Below are positions 8,754 through 32,800 of a DNA stretch of 64,000 nt, in pieces. The stretch comes from Parafrankia irregularis (GTDB taxonomy: Bacteria > Actinomycetota > Actinomycetes > Frankiales > Frankiaceae), in contig NZ_FAOZ01000003.1 of assembly GCF_001536285.1 (NCBI RefSeq), positions 124,001 through 188,000 on the forward strand. Direction: 5' to 3'. Position 1 is the stretch's first letter. Each line of letters begins with the position of its first letter. Position numbers and translations under genes: made by a program. The notes beneath the pieces are model-generated. The model did not search any database and was not told where the DNA came from. It was given only the letters and a program-made list of their open reading frames with translations.

Positions 8754-10486
8754 GCCAGCACCGCCTCTCGGTAGCCGGCGCTGGAACGTGCCAGGGCGTC
8801 GTGGGCACCGGTGGCGGTGACGCGGCCGTTCTCGACCAGGACGACCTGGTCGGCCGCGGTGAGCAGGGCCGGGCTGGTGGTGACGATCAGCGTCGTGCGC
8901 CCGGCCCGCAGCTCCCGCAGCCCGGCGGCGATCTCCATCTCCGTGACCGTGTCCACGGCCGTCGTCGGCTCGTGCAGCACGAGCACCGGTGGGTCGGCGT
9001 GCAGCGCCCGGGCAAGCGCGACCCGCTGGCGCTGCCCGCCGGACAGGGATCTCCCCCGCTCGGCGACCGCTCCGTCGAGGCCACCGGGCAGTGCCGCCGC
9101 CACCTGGTCGGCGCGGGCGGCGCGGGCCGCGCGGGTGACGTCGCCGGGCCGGCCGGCGGCGATGTTCTCCCGCAGGCTGCCCTCGAACAGGCTGCCGTCA
9201 TGCGGCGGCACGAGCATCGCCCGGCGAACCGCCGCCGGCGCGAGCGTGCCCAGTGGCGTCCCGTCGAGCAGGATATGGCCCGCCTCAGGCTCGGCCTCCC
9301 CGGCCAGGCAGCGCACCAGCGTGGTGGCGGCGGCCGGGTCGGTGGTGACGACGCAGACCAGCCCGCCCGCCGCGACGGTGAGATCGACACCGTCGAGCCC
9401 GGGCCCGCGCACCCCCGACAGGACGATCTTCTCACGGGCCGGTGTGCCGAGGTGGCCGCCGCCGTCCCCGCTGTCGTCGCTGTTGTCGTCGCTGTCGCCC
9501 GCCGGGGTGCGGGCCGACGCGGCGGGCACGCGGCCTTCGTCGTCGAGCACTGCGCCGACGCGGGCCGCCGATGCCCGTCCGGCCGCCAGCGCTGCGATGA
9601 TCTCCCCGAAGGTTGTCAGCGGGGTCAGCAGGAACTGGGCGAGGCCGACCGCGGACACGAGCTCACCGACGGTGATCTCGCCTTTGGCGGCGAGCCGGCC
9701 GCCGACCAGCGCGACGAGCGCGAGGAACAGCCCGGTCAGGGCGGTCAGCGCGCTGGTGTGCCCCGCCTCGGCCCGGGTGGTGGGCAGGGTCGCGGCCAGC
9801 GACGCGCGGCTGACGTCCCGGTACCGGGCACGGCCCGCCACCTCCACCCCGAGCCCCTTGAGCACGCGGATGCCCCGGATCAGGTCGACCGCGACGCCCG
9901 CCGCGTGCGCGGCACGGTCCTGCTGCTGTTCGGCCCGCCGTTCCAGCGGCACCGCCAGCCAGCGCGCCGCCGCCAGCAGGACGGGTGTGCCCACCAGCAC
10001 GAGCAGCCCGAGCGGCACAGAAACGATCACCAGCGCGACACCGGCGACGACCGCGCCCACCATCGCGGCGACGCCGTGCGGGAGCAGGAAGTTCACCATC
10101 GTCATCCGCCGGACGTCCGCCGTGGCGATGCTCACCAGCGCCCCTGCCGGCAGGTCGGCGGCGCCTGCCGTGCCCCGCTCGTCGAGGAGCCGCCCCGTGA
10201 CGGCGAGCCGGAACGCCCGGTCGGCCCGCACGCCCGCGAACAGCGCGACCCGCATCCCGGACCGCCAGCACAGGGAGAGGAAGGCGAAATCCGCCAGGAG
10301 CACACCGAGCCAGAACAGCAGGCTCCGTGCGTCCCCGGCGGCGGTCGCCCGGTCGATGATCACACCGATGAGCACGGGTACGAGCGCCTCGCCGGTCTGG
10401 TAGCCGACGAACAGCGCCGCGGCGGCCAGGATTCGCCCACCGTGCGCCCGAATTGACCGGCGCAGCGTCCTCGTACCCGTGCTCAC
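8750..10486 (-). CDS. Half-ABC exporter with intact LSGGQ but degenerate Walker A
   Basis: About 578 aa with a six-helix membrane domain (about residues 15-300) then an ATPase domain. The signature LSGGQRQRVALARAL is perfect, but Walker A (GxxGxGKS/T) is replaced by VTTDPAAATTLV, the Q-loop glutamine by VPPHDGSLF, Walker B reads VLVLHEPTTAVD, and the H-loop histidine is missing (VTTSPALL). It therefore cannot bind and hydrolyse ATP in its own Walker site. Paired with the next gene product it would complete one canonical site (partner Walker A plus this LSGGQ) and leave one dead site. Starts GTG 10486, overlapping the hydroxylase stop (GTGA). Confidence 0.9.
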   Translation of the reverse strand: MSTGTRTLRRSIRAHGGRILAAAALFVGYQTGEALVPVLIGVIIDRATAAGDARSLLFWLGVLLADFAFLSLCWRSGMRVALFAGVRADRAFRLAVTGRLLDERGTAGAADLPAGALVSIATADVRRMTMVNFLLPHGVAAMVGAVVAGVALVIVSVPLGLLVLVGTPVLLAAARWLAVPLERRAEQQQDRAAHAAGVAVDLIRGIRVLKGLGVEVAGRARYRDVSRASLAATLPTTRAEAGHTSALTALTGLFLALVALVGGRLAAKGEITVGELVSAVGLAQFLLTPLTTFGEIIAALAAGRASAARVGAVLDDEGRVPAASARTPAGDSDDNSDDSGDGGGHLGTPAREKIVLSGVRGPGLDGVDLTVAAGGLVCVVTTDPAAATTLVRCLAGEAEPEAGHILLDGTPLGTLAPAAVRRAMLVPPHDGSLFEGSLRENIAAGRPGDVTRAARAARADQVAAALPGGLDGAVAERGRSLSGGQRQRVALARALHADPPVLVLHEPTTAVDTVTEMEIAAGLRELRAGRTTLIVTTSPALLTAADQVVLVENGRVTATGAHDALARSSAGYREAVLA

Positions 10487-11466
10487 CGGGCCGCGCCCGG
10501 GTCCGACGGCTCCGCGGGCTCGGGCGGCACCGACGGCTCGGCCATCGCGACGGCTATGCGGCGCGGACCGGTGTAGGGCTCACGGCCGTGCGCGACGGCC
10601 ATGTTGTCGACGACGAGCAGGTCGTCCTCCTGGTAGTCGAAGCGGACGGACACCGCGCGGTAGCACGCCCGCAGATGCTCGACGACCTCGTCGGGGATGA
10701 CGCCGCCGTCCCCGTAGCGGGAGTTGTTCGGCAGCCCGTCAGGCCCGTAGGCGTCGAGGAGCACCTCGCGGACGTCCGCCGGCAGGCTGCTCTCGTGGAA
10801 GATCACCACATGGTTGAACCACAGCGGCAGCCCGGTGACGGGATGGCGGTGCACGGCGCGGCGCACAGCCGTGGTGCGCAGGCCGTCCGCGCCGATCCAG
10901 GTGGGGGTCAGGCCACCGCGGGCGCACTGCCGTTCGACCTCCTGGCGGCTGTCCGTGCCGAAGGCGGTCCGCCACCGCAGGCCCACGTCCTCGCCGTAGG
11001 TGCGGACCGCCATCCACCCGCGGCGGACGAACTCGGCGCGGACGTCCGGATCGATCAGCTCGTGCACCGCACCGACGTGCGCCAGCGGGGTGGCGCCCTG
11101 GGTCAGGGGCGGGCGCACGCAGTGGAAGAACAGGGTCAGCGGCCAGACCGCCTGGTAGGACATCTCGTTGTGCAGCGGGATCTCCGCGGTGGGAGGGTAG
11201 TTCGTTGAGGTGTAGACGTTGCCCTTGATCACGCTACGCGGCGAGGACTGCTCGGTGTAGGCGATCGGCTCACCGGCGAGCGCGCGGACGGCCCCTTCCA
11301 GGCCTTCCGCGCCGCCGACGTCGAAGCCGCGCAGCAGGATGGCTCCGCTCGCGGCGAGCCGCGCACGCAGCCGGGCCCGGTCGTGGTGCAGCACGTCCAC
11401 GACGGGCCCGGCGCCCTCGACGACCAGCAGCGGCCCGGTGGATGCCGGCGGCTGGGTGGATGTCAT
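10483..11466 (-). CDS. TauD/AsnO-type Fe(II)/2-oxoglutarate dioxygenase (probable amino acid beta-hydroxylase)
   Basis: About 327 aa of the TauD/TfdA superfamily. The iron triad is visible as H99-x-E101 in PLHNEMSY and a distal His in VAHGREPY; the 2-oxoglutarate Arg is in GPRRIAVAM. HxE rather than HxD is the pattern of the clavaminate-synthase/AsnO/SyrP-like branch, which beta-hydroxylates free or carrier-bound amino acids in NRPS pathways. The first NRPS module has an Asp/Asn-like code, so beta-hydroxylation of that residue to give a bidentate iron ligand is the best guess. The frame also allows TTG 11478; ATG 11466 is preferred, though neither has a strong ribosome site. Lies 17 bp after the binding-protein gene and is GTGA-coupled to the ABC pair. 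Confidence 0.85.
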   Translation of the reverse strand: MTSTQPPASTGPLLVVEGAGPVVDVLHHDRARLRARLAASGAILLRGFDVGGAEGLEGAVRALAGEPIAYTEQSSPRSVIKGNVYTSTNYPPTAEIPLHNEMSYQAVWPLTLFFHCVRPPLTQGATPLAHVGAVHELIDPDVRAEFVRRGWMAVRTYGEDVGLRWRTAFGTDSRQEVERQCARGGLTPTWIGADGLRTTAVRRAVHRHPVTGLPLWFNHVVIFHESSLPADVREVLLDAYGPDGLPNNSRYGDGGVIPDEVVEHLRACYRAVSVRFDYQEDDLLVVDNMAVAHGREPYTGPRRIAVAMAEPSVPPEPAEPSDPGAAR

Positions 11467-11483
11467 GCGGTCGGCCAAGGCGG

Positions 11484-12527
11484 TCAGGCCTTGCCCGCCG
11501 CCGCGACCAGCTTCGGCACGATCTGCTCCAGGGCGTAGGGGATGCTCAGCGTGGAGGGGAACGCCATGGACAGCGCGGTCTCGACCTCCAGCGGCACGTA
11601 GGCACCGCGCTTCACCGCCGGCAGGGCCTGGAACAGCCGGTCCGACTCGACCTGGGTGCGCTCGTCGGAGTCACGGAACGAGAACAGCACGATGTCGGCG
11701 TCGAGCAGGTCGGTGCGCTCCTGGGACACGACCGCCCGGCCCGCGGGCCCGGCCTGTTCCAGGTCCTTGACCTTCGACGACAGGGTCAGGCCGAGACTCG
11801 ACAGGAACTGGGCCGAGGCGTCGGTCGGCAGGATGATCGTGGCCAGCTGGCCCTCGCCGTTGAGCAGGCTGAAGCTGAAGGTCTTCCCGGCCAGCGCCGC
11901 GCTGTTCTTCTCCTTCGCCGTGGCGATGCCTGCCTCGACCTCCGTCACCAGCCTGCTGGCGACATCCGTCTTCCCGAGCGCCCGGCCGATGCGGGTCACC
12001 CGGGTCTGCCAGGTGTCCTCGGCGACGTCCGTCTCGTAGGACAGCGTCGGCGCGATCGCCGCCAGGTTCGCGAAGTCGTCGGCGAGGCTGTAGCTGTCGG
12101 TCGCGAGGATCAGGTCCGGGGTCAGCGCCGCGATGCGCTCAAAGGGCAGGTTGTCCTCGTAGCTGAGCTGCTCCGGCGCCTTCGCGCTGCCGAGCTTCGC
12201 CTCGACCCAGGGCGGCAGCCCGGAGTCGAAGTTCGTCGCCGGGGTGACCGCGACCGGCACGACACCGAGGGACACCGCCTCGTCGATATCACGCATGAAC
12301 CCGACGGTGACGATCCGCTCCGGGCGGGCCGGCAGGACGGTGTCCCCCTCGGCGCCCTTGATCGTCAGCGGGAAGCCCGCGTCCGCGCCGGCCGAGCCGC
12401 CGGTCACGGGATCGCCGTCGTCACCGCAGCCGGCCAGCCCGACCGCCACCGCGCCGGCCGACAGGGACAGCAGGAACGACCTGCGCGAGAGCGGGCCGCC
12501 GGGGAGGCGGTCGATCGAGTTCTTCAT
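11484..12527 (-). CDS. Tat-exported lipoprotein, ferric siderophore-binding protein (FecB/FepB type)
   Basis: About 347 aa. The leader SRRSFLLSLSAGAVAVGLAGC combines a twin-arginine motif with a lipobox (LAGC), predicting folded export and lipid anchoring outside the membrane. The body is class III periplasmic-binding-protein-like: PERIVTVGFMRDIDEAVSLG, ALTPDLILAT, SYSLADDFANLAAIAPTL and a long inter-lobe helix. The family delivers ferric siderophores to FecCD permeases, two of which are in the same operon. ATG 12527 is chosen because it directly precedes the n-region; the frame runs to 12590 but would overlap the NRPS stop. It sits directly after the terminal NRPS gene. Confidence 0.9.
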   Translation of the reverse strand: MKNSIDRLPGGPLSRRSFLLSLSAGAVAVGLAGCGDDGDPVTGGSAGADAGFPLTIKGAEGDTVLPARPERIVTVGFMRDIDEAVSLGVVPVAVTPATNFDSGLPPWVEAKLGSAKAPEQLSYEDNLPFERIAALTPDLILATDSYSLADDFANLAAIAPTLSYETDVAEDTWQTRVTRIGRALGKTDVASRLVTEVEAGIATAKEKNSAALAGKTFSFSLLNGEGQLATIILPTDASAQFLSSLGLTLSSKVKDLEQAGPAGRAVVSQERTDLLDADIVLFSFRDSDERTQVESDRLFQALPAVKRGAYVPLEVETALSMAFPSTLSIPYALEQIVPKLVAAAGKA

Positions 12528-12556
12528 GGGAGGGATGCGCCCTTCTGAGATGTATA

Positions 12557-12570
12557 CCGCCATGTGGCGG
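12557..12570. other. Short inverted repeat CCGCCA-TG-TGGCGG between NRPS and binding-protein genes
   Basis: A perfect 6-bp stem in the 56-bp spacer between the NRPS stop (12584) and the binding-protein start (12527). Read leftward, in the direction of transcription, it is followed by TATACAT rather than a T tract, so it is not a convincing terminator. TATACA could be the -10 of an internal promoter or the stem could be an mRNA processing element. Weak call. Confidence 0.25.
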
Positions 12571-12583
12571 GGTTTTGTGGGGG

Positions 12584-15500
12584 TCACCACGGCCGCAGCG
12601 CGGCCGCGACGAGCGGGCCGACGACGGCGAGCGCCGTCGGAGACATGAGCTCCTCGTGGACGACGTCCACGGGATGGACGCGCAGCCCGCCGGCGACATA
12701 CGGCGCCCAGGCATCGGGATCAGCCTCGGGTTCGCCGGGTTCGGTGGGCTCCGGCCGGGCGCGGATGAACTCCACCCGGCCGCGGTACCGCCCCGGCACG
12801 GCGCTCAGATCGACGTTCGCCACCGCCAGCAGGCTGCGCGCGAGCGCGGCCAGGCGCTCTGGGTCGACACCGCGCAGCGGCCCGTCGGTCCGCGCGGCGA
12901 CGGCGTGCGCGGCGGCCGGAGTGACGCCGTCCGGGTCGAGCCCGTCGACGGGGTACCCGGCCCGTTGCAGCAGGGTGTGCAGGAAGCGCGCCAGCGCGAC
13001 ACCGTCACCGTCACCGGCCAGCTCGCCGGCGGTCGGATCGGCGGCGCTTTCGGTCGGATCGGCGGCAGGCCCGGCCTGGCTGTCGGCGGCCTGCGGGTAG
13101 CCGTCCAGCATCACGATCAGCGGCACCTCCCGGCCGCGCCGCTCCAGCTCACCGGCGAGGGCGTGGGCCAGCACCGCACCGAGCGACCAGCCCAGCAGGT
13201 GGATCGGCCCGGCCGGCTCCGCCGCGACGACGGCGTCGGCGTAGCGCGCGGCGATCTCGCCGACCGTCGGCCGCCCACGGCCGTCGAACCCGGTCGCCTG
13301 CAGCCCGTAGACGGTGCGCTCGGCACCGACATGCCCCAACAGCCCGGTGTACGCCCAGCTCAGCCCGAGCCCGGGATGCACGCAGAACAGCGGCACCGCC
13401 GGGGCCGCGGCCGGCTGGCGGCGGGCACGCTGCAGCGGAAGCAGCAGGTCGAGCGCGTCGGGTGCCGACCGGACGGCGCCCGCCCCGGGGGCGGCCCCGG
13501 TGCCGGCGGCCCCGTCCAGCCACGCGGCGAGCGCGGCCGGGGTCGGTTCCCGCAGGACGACACTCAGCGCCACGTCGACCTTGAACTCACGGCGGATCCG
13601 CACGGCGAGGCGTGCGGCGAGCAGTGAATGCCCGCCGAGCGCGAAGAACGAGTCGTCCGCACCGACCGCGGGCAGGCCCAGCAGCTCGGCGAAAAGCGCA
13701 CACAGCGCCTTCTCGGTGACGGTCGACGGCGGGCGGGAGACGTCCGACGCGAAGGTGGGTGCGGGCAGGGCCCGGCGGTCCAGCTTCCCGTTCGGCGTCG
13801 ACGGGAACTCCTCCAGCACCAGCACCACCGACGGCACCAGATACTCCGGAAGGCGCTCCGCGACGGACGCCCGCAGGGAGTCCGGTTCCAGGTCCCAGCC
13901 CGGCTGCCCGGTCACATAGCCGACCAGCCTGGTGATCCCAGCATCGGTCCGGGCAACGACAACCGCCTGACTCACCCCGGCCAGAGCACCGAGCGCAGCC
14001 TCGACCTCACCGGGCTCCACCCGATACCCGCGGATCTTCACCTGGTCATCGGCACGACCCAGATACTCCAACGCCCCATCCGACCGCCACCGCACCACAT
14101 CACCCGTGCGATAAAGCCGCCCACCCGAACCAAACGGATCCGCGACGAAACGCGACGACGTCTCGCCCGACCGGCCCACATACCCCCGCGCCACCCCCGC
14201 ACCACCCACATAAAGCTCACCGGGAACACCCACCGGCACCGGCAACAAAGACCCGTCCAACACATACACACGATCACCCGCCACCGGCCGGCCGATATGC
14301 GGCGCCACACCCGCATCGATCCCCGTCCACGTCGCATCCACCGTGCACTCCGTCGGACCATAGAAATTCAGCCCCCACACCCCCACCGCAGCACCAAGCT
14401 GCTCCCACAACCGCGAACCCACCGCCTCCGCACCCGTCGCCACCACCGACGGCACCCAGCCACCCGAAAGAAGACCATCCCCCACCAGCAACTCCAACAA
14501 GGAAGGCGGCACATCCACAAAATCAACCCGCTCCCCCCGAACCAGCCGCACAATCCCCGCCGAATCCCCCATCAACCCATCCGGCAGAACATGCATCGCA
14601 TGACCCGACAACATCCACACCAACGGATCCAACGAACCATCGAACGCAAACGACAACACATTCAACACCCGCAGACGCCGGCCCCCCACCGCACGCGCGG
14701 CCGGCTCCACCACCGCCGCCCGATGCGCCAACACCAGATTCACCAGACCCGCATGCGTCCCCACCACACCCTTCGGCCGACCCGACGACCCCGACGTGAA
14801 CACCACATACGCCGCCGCATCCCCGCCCACCCGAGAACCGGGGCCAGACTCGGAACCGACCACCGGCCACGAACCCGGCTCATCCATCAACACCACCGGA
14901 CCCGAGAAAGCAGACAAGCGCTCCCCGAGCCCCGACAGCGACACCACCACCGAAACCCCGGCCTCGGCCAGCACCGCACCCACCCGGCCCGCCGGAGCAC
15001 CCCCATCCACCGGCACGAACACACCCCCCGCCTTCCACACCGCCACCATCACCACCACCACATCCACACCCCGCGGAAGAACCACCCCCACCCGCGACTC
15101 CACACCCACACCAAGAACCCGCAACACCCCCGCCAACCGACCCGCCAAACCATCCAGCACACCAAACGACAACGACGTCTCCCCACACACCACCGCCGTC
15201 TCGCCAGAACCCCCCGCAACCACCCTTTCCCACACATCAAGAAGATTTACCGGGGCATTCACCGAGGTGTTTCGGATATTTCGTGGCCCGTTTTCGATGA
15301 TTGCGCCCTCGGCCGGGAAACCCGGCGGTGCGGGCACGGCCAGGCGGGCGATCGGGGTGTGCTCCGGGGCCACGGTCATGGCGGCGAGGACGGCGGCGAG
15401 TGTGGTCGCCACCTCGTCAGCCTTCCGCGACGGCAGCAGCTCAGGGCGGTGTTCCAGCTCGAGGACCGGGCCGTCGGCGGTCTCGGCGACGAGGGTGAGT

Positions 15501-16683
15501 GGGTAATGGGTGGCGTCCTCGGTGCGGACCGCGGCCACGTCGAGGCCGATCGCCGCCCGCACCCGGCCGATCTCGGCCTCGTCGACGGGATACGACTCGA
15601 CGACCAGGAGGGTGTCGAACAACGCTCCGAGCCCGGAGACCGCCTGGACCTCGGCGAGGGACAGGTATTGGTGGTCGAGGGTCGCCGTCTGCGCCCGGTG
15701 CAGGCGGGCCAGCAGGCCGCTCACCGTCTCCCCCGGCCGCAGCGCGACCCGGATCGGGACGGTGTTGATGAACAGCCCCACCATCGACTCGACGCCGGCG
15801 ATCTCCGGCGGGCGGCCCGAGACGGTGGCGCCGAAGACGACATCCTGCCGGCCGACGGAGCGGCTCAGGGTGATCGCCCAGGCCGCATGCAGGACCGTGC
15901 TCAGGGTGACACCGTGATCTCGGCTCAGCTCGACGAGCCGCCGGCGGGTGCCCGGGTCGAGCGGTACCGCCAGGCGGGCGGGCGGAGCGGCGGCGGCCGA
16001 CGGTGCCGGGGCGTCCGCACCATCGGTGGCGGTGGCGGTGGCGGTGAGCAGGGTCGGCTCGGTCAGGCCGTCGAGGGCCTCGCGCCAGACCGCGAGGGAG
16101 TCGTCCTTGTCCCTGCCGGCCAGCCAGGCCAGGTACTCCCGGTAGGGCCGGGGTGGTGCGCTGGGCGTCCCGGCGTAGAGGTCGAACAGGTCCCGCAGGA
16201 GCAGGGGGCCCGACCATCCGTCCAGGAGGATGTGGTGCGAGGTGATGACCAGCCGGTGGCGGTGCGGCCCGGTCCGGATCAGCAGGAAACGGATCAGCGG
16301 CGGTGCGTCCATCACGAACGGGCGGTCCCGTTCGGCGTCCACCAGCAGCTGCGCCCGCGCTTGCGCGGAACCGCCCGCCGCGGTCTCCGCCGCGGACGCG
16401 GCTGTCGGTGCGCTGGTCACGTCGGCGGTGGACCAGGGGACGGTGACCGTGCGCAGCACCACCTGCACCGCTCCGGTGGGAGCGGTGATGAAGGCCGTCC
16501 GCAGGTTGGCGTGCCGCTCGACCAGCGCCTGTGCGGCGGCGTGCAGGCGGGGTTCATCGAGATCCCCGGCCAGGTCGAGGATGGTCTGCACCGTGTAGGC
16601 CGCGTCCGTCTCGGCCAGCGCGTGGAAGAAGAGGCCTTCCTGCAGCGGCGCGAGGGGGAGGATCTCCTCGATGTTCGAACGGC

Positions 16684-16687
<4 letters not shown>
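12584..16687 (-). CDS. NRPS, terminal module C-A-PCP-TE
   Basis: About 1367 aa. Domains: condensation (about 5-430, HHILLDG near 149), adenylation (about 480-970, [14 protein letters not shown] near 624), carrier (LGGHSLL, phosphopantetheine Ser near 1021), thioesterase (about 1085-1360; CVHPGLG, nucleophile in GWSLG near 1166, His in HEELMS). The specificity code read by eye is D-G-D-D-V-T-F-V-D-K, which I do not recognise; the two acidic pocket positions suggest a basic or polar side chain. Start is GTG 16687, overlapping the preceding NRPS stop (GTGA); longer reading to 17818 is a frame shadow. The thioesterase should release the finished peptide by hydrolysis or cyclisation. The adenylation core is nearly identical to that of the second module of the preceding NRPS. 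Confidence 0.93.
13751..15241 (-). repeat. Adenylation-domain cassette, copy 1 (near-identical to 21787-23281)
   Basis: About 1.5 kb of DNA covering nearly all of the adenylation domain of the terminal module is almost base-for-base the same as 21787-23281. From about 13990 to 15240 the plus strand is strongly A+C rich, so the coding strand is G+T rich (many GTG, GGT, TTG codons), unlike the C-ending codon use of the flanking condensation, carrier and thioesterase domains. Duplication with ongoing gene conversion, or import of the cassette, explains both observations. Confidence 0.85.
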
Positions 16688-29816
<13,129 letters not shown>

Positions 29817-29820
<4 letters not shown>

Positions 29821-32800
29821 GTCGTCCTCCACATCGCCTCAAGGGCGTCGAGCTGGTCCTGGTTCAGCGAGACCAGGGAAAGATCGGAAGGTGTGCGCCC
29901 GCCGGCGCCCGCGCCGGTCGCGTGCCGGGCGATCGCCCCCAGCGCGTCACGCCACCGGTGGGCGAGGTCCGTGACGCCGGTGGCGTCGAAGATGCCCTCC
30001 GCATACATCCAGTGCGCCCTCAGCCGGGGGCCCGCGGCGGTCTGCTCCGCGACCGCGTTGACGACCAGGCCGGCGGGCAGGGGCATGTCCGCCCCGTAGG
30101 CAGCGTCGAGACCGGCGGCCTCGACGCGCCACCCCTGCGCACTCGGCGCTTCGAAGCGCCCGAGGTAGTTGAACCCGACCTGTGGGACGGGACGGGCGGC
30201 GAGGCCCGGCTCGGTGCCCGGGTGCAGGTGACGGAGCAGGCCGTAGCCGATGCCGTGGTCCGGCAGGGACCGCAGGTGCTCCTTCACCCGCCGCAGGACC
30301 GCCCCGGCGGACGGACCCGCGGCCAGCGCGTCGGCCAGGTCGATGCCGGTGGTGTCCAGGCGCACCGGATGCTGGCTGGTGAACCAGCCGACGGTGCGGG
30401 ACAGGTCGCTGCCCGCCACGGCCTCCTCCTGGCGCCCGTGGCCTTCGAGCAGCACCAGCGCGCTGCGCCCCGCCGCGCGGCCGGCCGCGTCGCCACGGCC
30501 GGCCGTCCAGGAGGCCAGCGCCAGCGCCAGCGCGGCGAGCAGCACATCGTCGACGCCCGCGAAGAACGCCGCCGGCACCGAGGTCAGTACCGGCCCGGCG
30601 ACGTCGGGGTCGACGTGGACGGTGATCGTCCGGACGGTCGACCAGGTGTCGAGGGCCGGGTCCGCGTGACGCCGGCCCAGCAGGGCATCCGGGCCCGCGA
30701 GCACCTCGTGCCACCGCGCCGCCTCGTCGGCACGGGCGGCGGCCGCCCTCGTCAGCCCGGCGGCCCAGGTCCGGAAGGAGGTCGCCACCGGCGGAAGGCC
30801 GGTGGACGCGCCCATCGCCGCGGCCTGCGCGGCGGTGGCGAGGTCGGCGACGATGATCCGCCAGGACACCCCGTCCACCACCAGGTGGTGGGCGACGAGC
30901 AGCAGCTTCGCCGCGGCGGTCGGGCCCGCGTCGAGCAGCACCGCCTGCAGGACGCGCCCCTGCGCCGGCGCGAGCCGGGACGCGGCCTCGGCCAGCTCGG
31001 CGGCTGTCCGGTCAGCGACCGTCCGGTCAGCAGCCGCCCAATCGCCCGCGGCCGGGTCGACGGTGACCCGGCGCAGCACCTCCGCCGCCCGCACCGATCC
31101 GACCGGGCGGACCGTCAGCTCGACGGGGTCGCCGGATCGGTCCAGCTGTGCCCGCAGCATGTCGTGCCGGTCCAGAAGAGCCTGCAGCGCCTGCTCCAGT
31201 ACGCCGTCCGGCGGTGGCTGCGGGAGATCGACGACGACGGACATCCGGTGGGCGTCGCCGAGCGGGCCGCGGTCGGCGAACGACCGCATGATCGGTGTCA
31301 GAGCGACCGGGCCGGTCCCTGCGGTGTCCCCCGCAGCGACGGCGGCACTGCCCACCCCCACGCCGCCCGCCCCCGCGCCGCCCGGGCCTGCACTGCCTGC
31401 CCCTGTACCGCCTGACCCTGCGCCGTCCGGCACGGCGGTGGCCGCGGCGGCCAGGGCTTCGACGGTGCGGTGCGCGAAGACGTCCCGGGGGGTGAACCGC
31501 AGACCGGCCGCACGGGCCCGGCTGACCAGCCGGATCGCCAGGATGCTGTCCCCGCCGAGCTCGAAGAACGACTCGTCGAGCCGCGCCGACGGCACGCCGA
31601 CGATCTCGGCGAACAGCCCGGCCAGGGTCTCCTCCGCGGCGTTGGCGGGTTCCCGGTCCGGCACCGGGCCAGCCACTCCCGCCGGGTCCGCTGGGTCCGC
31701 CGCGCCCGCGCCCGCGCCCGCGCCGGCGCCGGCGCCGGCGCCGAAGCGGGGCGCTGGCAGCGCGCGCCGGTCGACCTTGCCTGACGGCGAGAGCGGGAGG
31801 GCGGGCAGGAACGTCAGTGTCGCGGGCACCATGTGGTCGGGCAGCACCGCCGCGGCGTGTGCCCGCAGGCCGGCCGGGTCGGGCTCCGCGCCGTCCGCCA
31901 GCACCAGGTACCCGGCCAGGTAACGGCCGCCCGGCCCGTCAGTGCGCGCCGCGACGGTGGCCTGGGCGACCCCGGGGTGGCCGAGCAGCACCGACTCGAT
32001 CTCACCGAGCTCGACCCGGTAGCCGCGGATCTTGACCTGCTCGTCCACCCGGCCGAGGAACTGCAGCGCGCCCGTGGGGAGTCGCCGCATGAGGTCGCCG
32101 GTGCGGTAGAGCCGTGCGCCGGGCGGGCCGTACGGGTCGGCGACGAAGCGGGTGGCGCTCAGCCCCGGTCGGTTGAGGTAGCCGCGGGCGAGCTGGCTCC
32201 CGCCGAGGTAGAGCTCGCCGGCCACGCCGACCGGCACCAGCCGTAGCCCTTCGTCCAGCAGGTGGCCGACAGTGTTGTCCACCGGTACGCCGACCGGCAC
32301 GGCACCCGCCAGCTCGTCCGTGACGGGGTGCAGCAGGGCCCCGACGGTCGTCTCGGTCGGGCCGTACTCGTTGATGACGGCGAACTGCTCGTCCGCCGGC
32401 CGGGCCCACTGCCCGAGCGCCTCGCCCCTCAGCTCCTCGCCGGCGATCACCAGGGTGCGCGGGCCCTCGGTGGCGAACCGGACCTCGGGCAGCAACGGGA
32501 GATGGCTCGGTGTGATCTTCAGGAAGGTGGCGGCGCCCTGGGCGCGGGCGATGGCGTCCGGTGAGTCCTCGCACAGCTCGACCGCGCCGCCGCAGGCCAG
32601 CGTCGCCAGCAGCGGGGTCACGGAGAAGTCGAACGAGATCGACGAGTGCATGAGCGTGTGCCCGGCCAGCCCGGGGAAGCACCGCACGGCCCAGTCCAGG
32701 TGGTTCGCCAGCGCGCGGTGCGCGACGACGACCCCCTTGGGGACGCCGGTCGACCCGGAGGTGTAGATCACGTACGCGGGGTGGTCCGGCAGCAGCGGGG

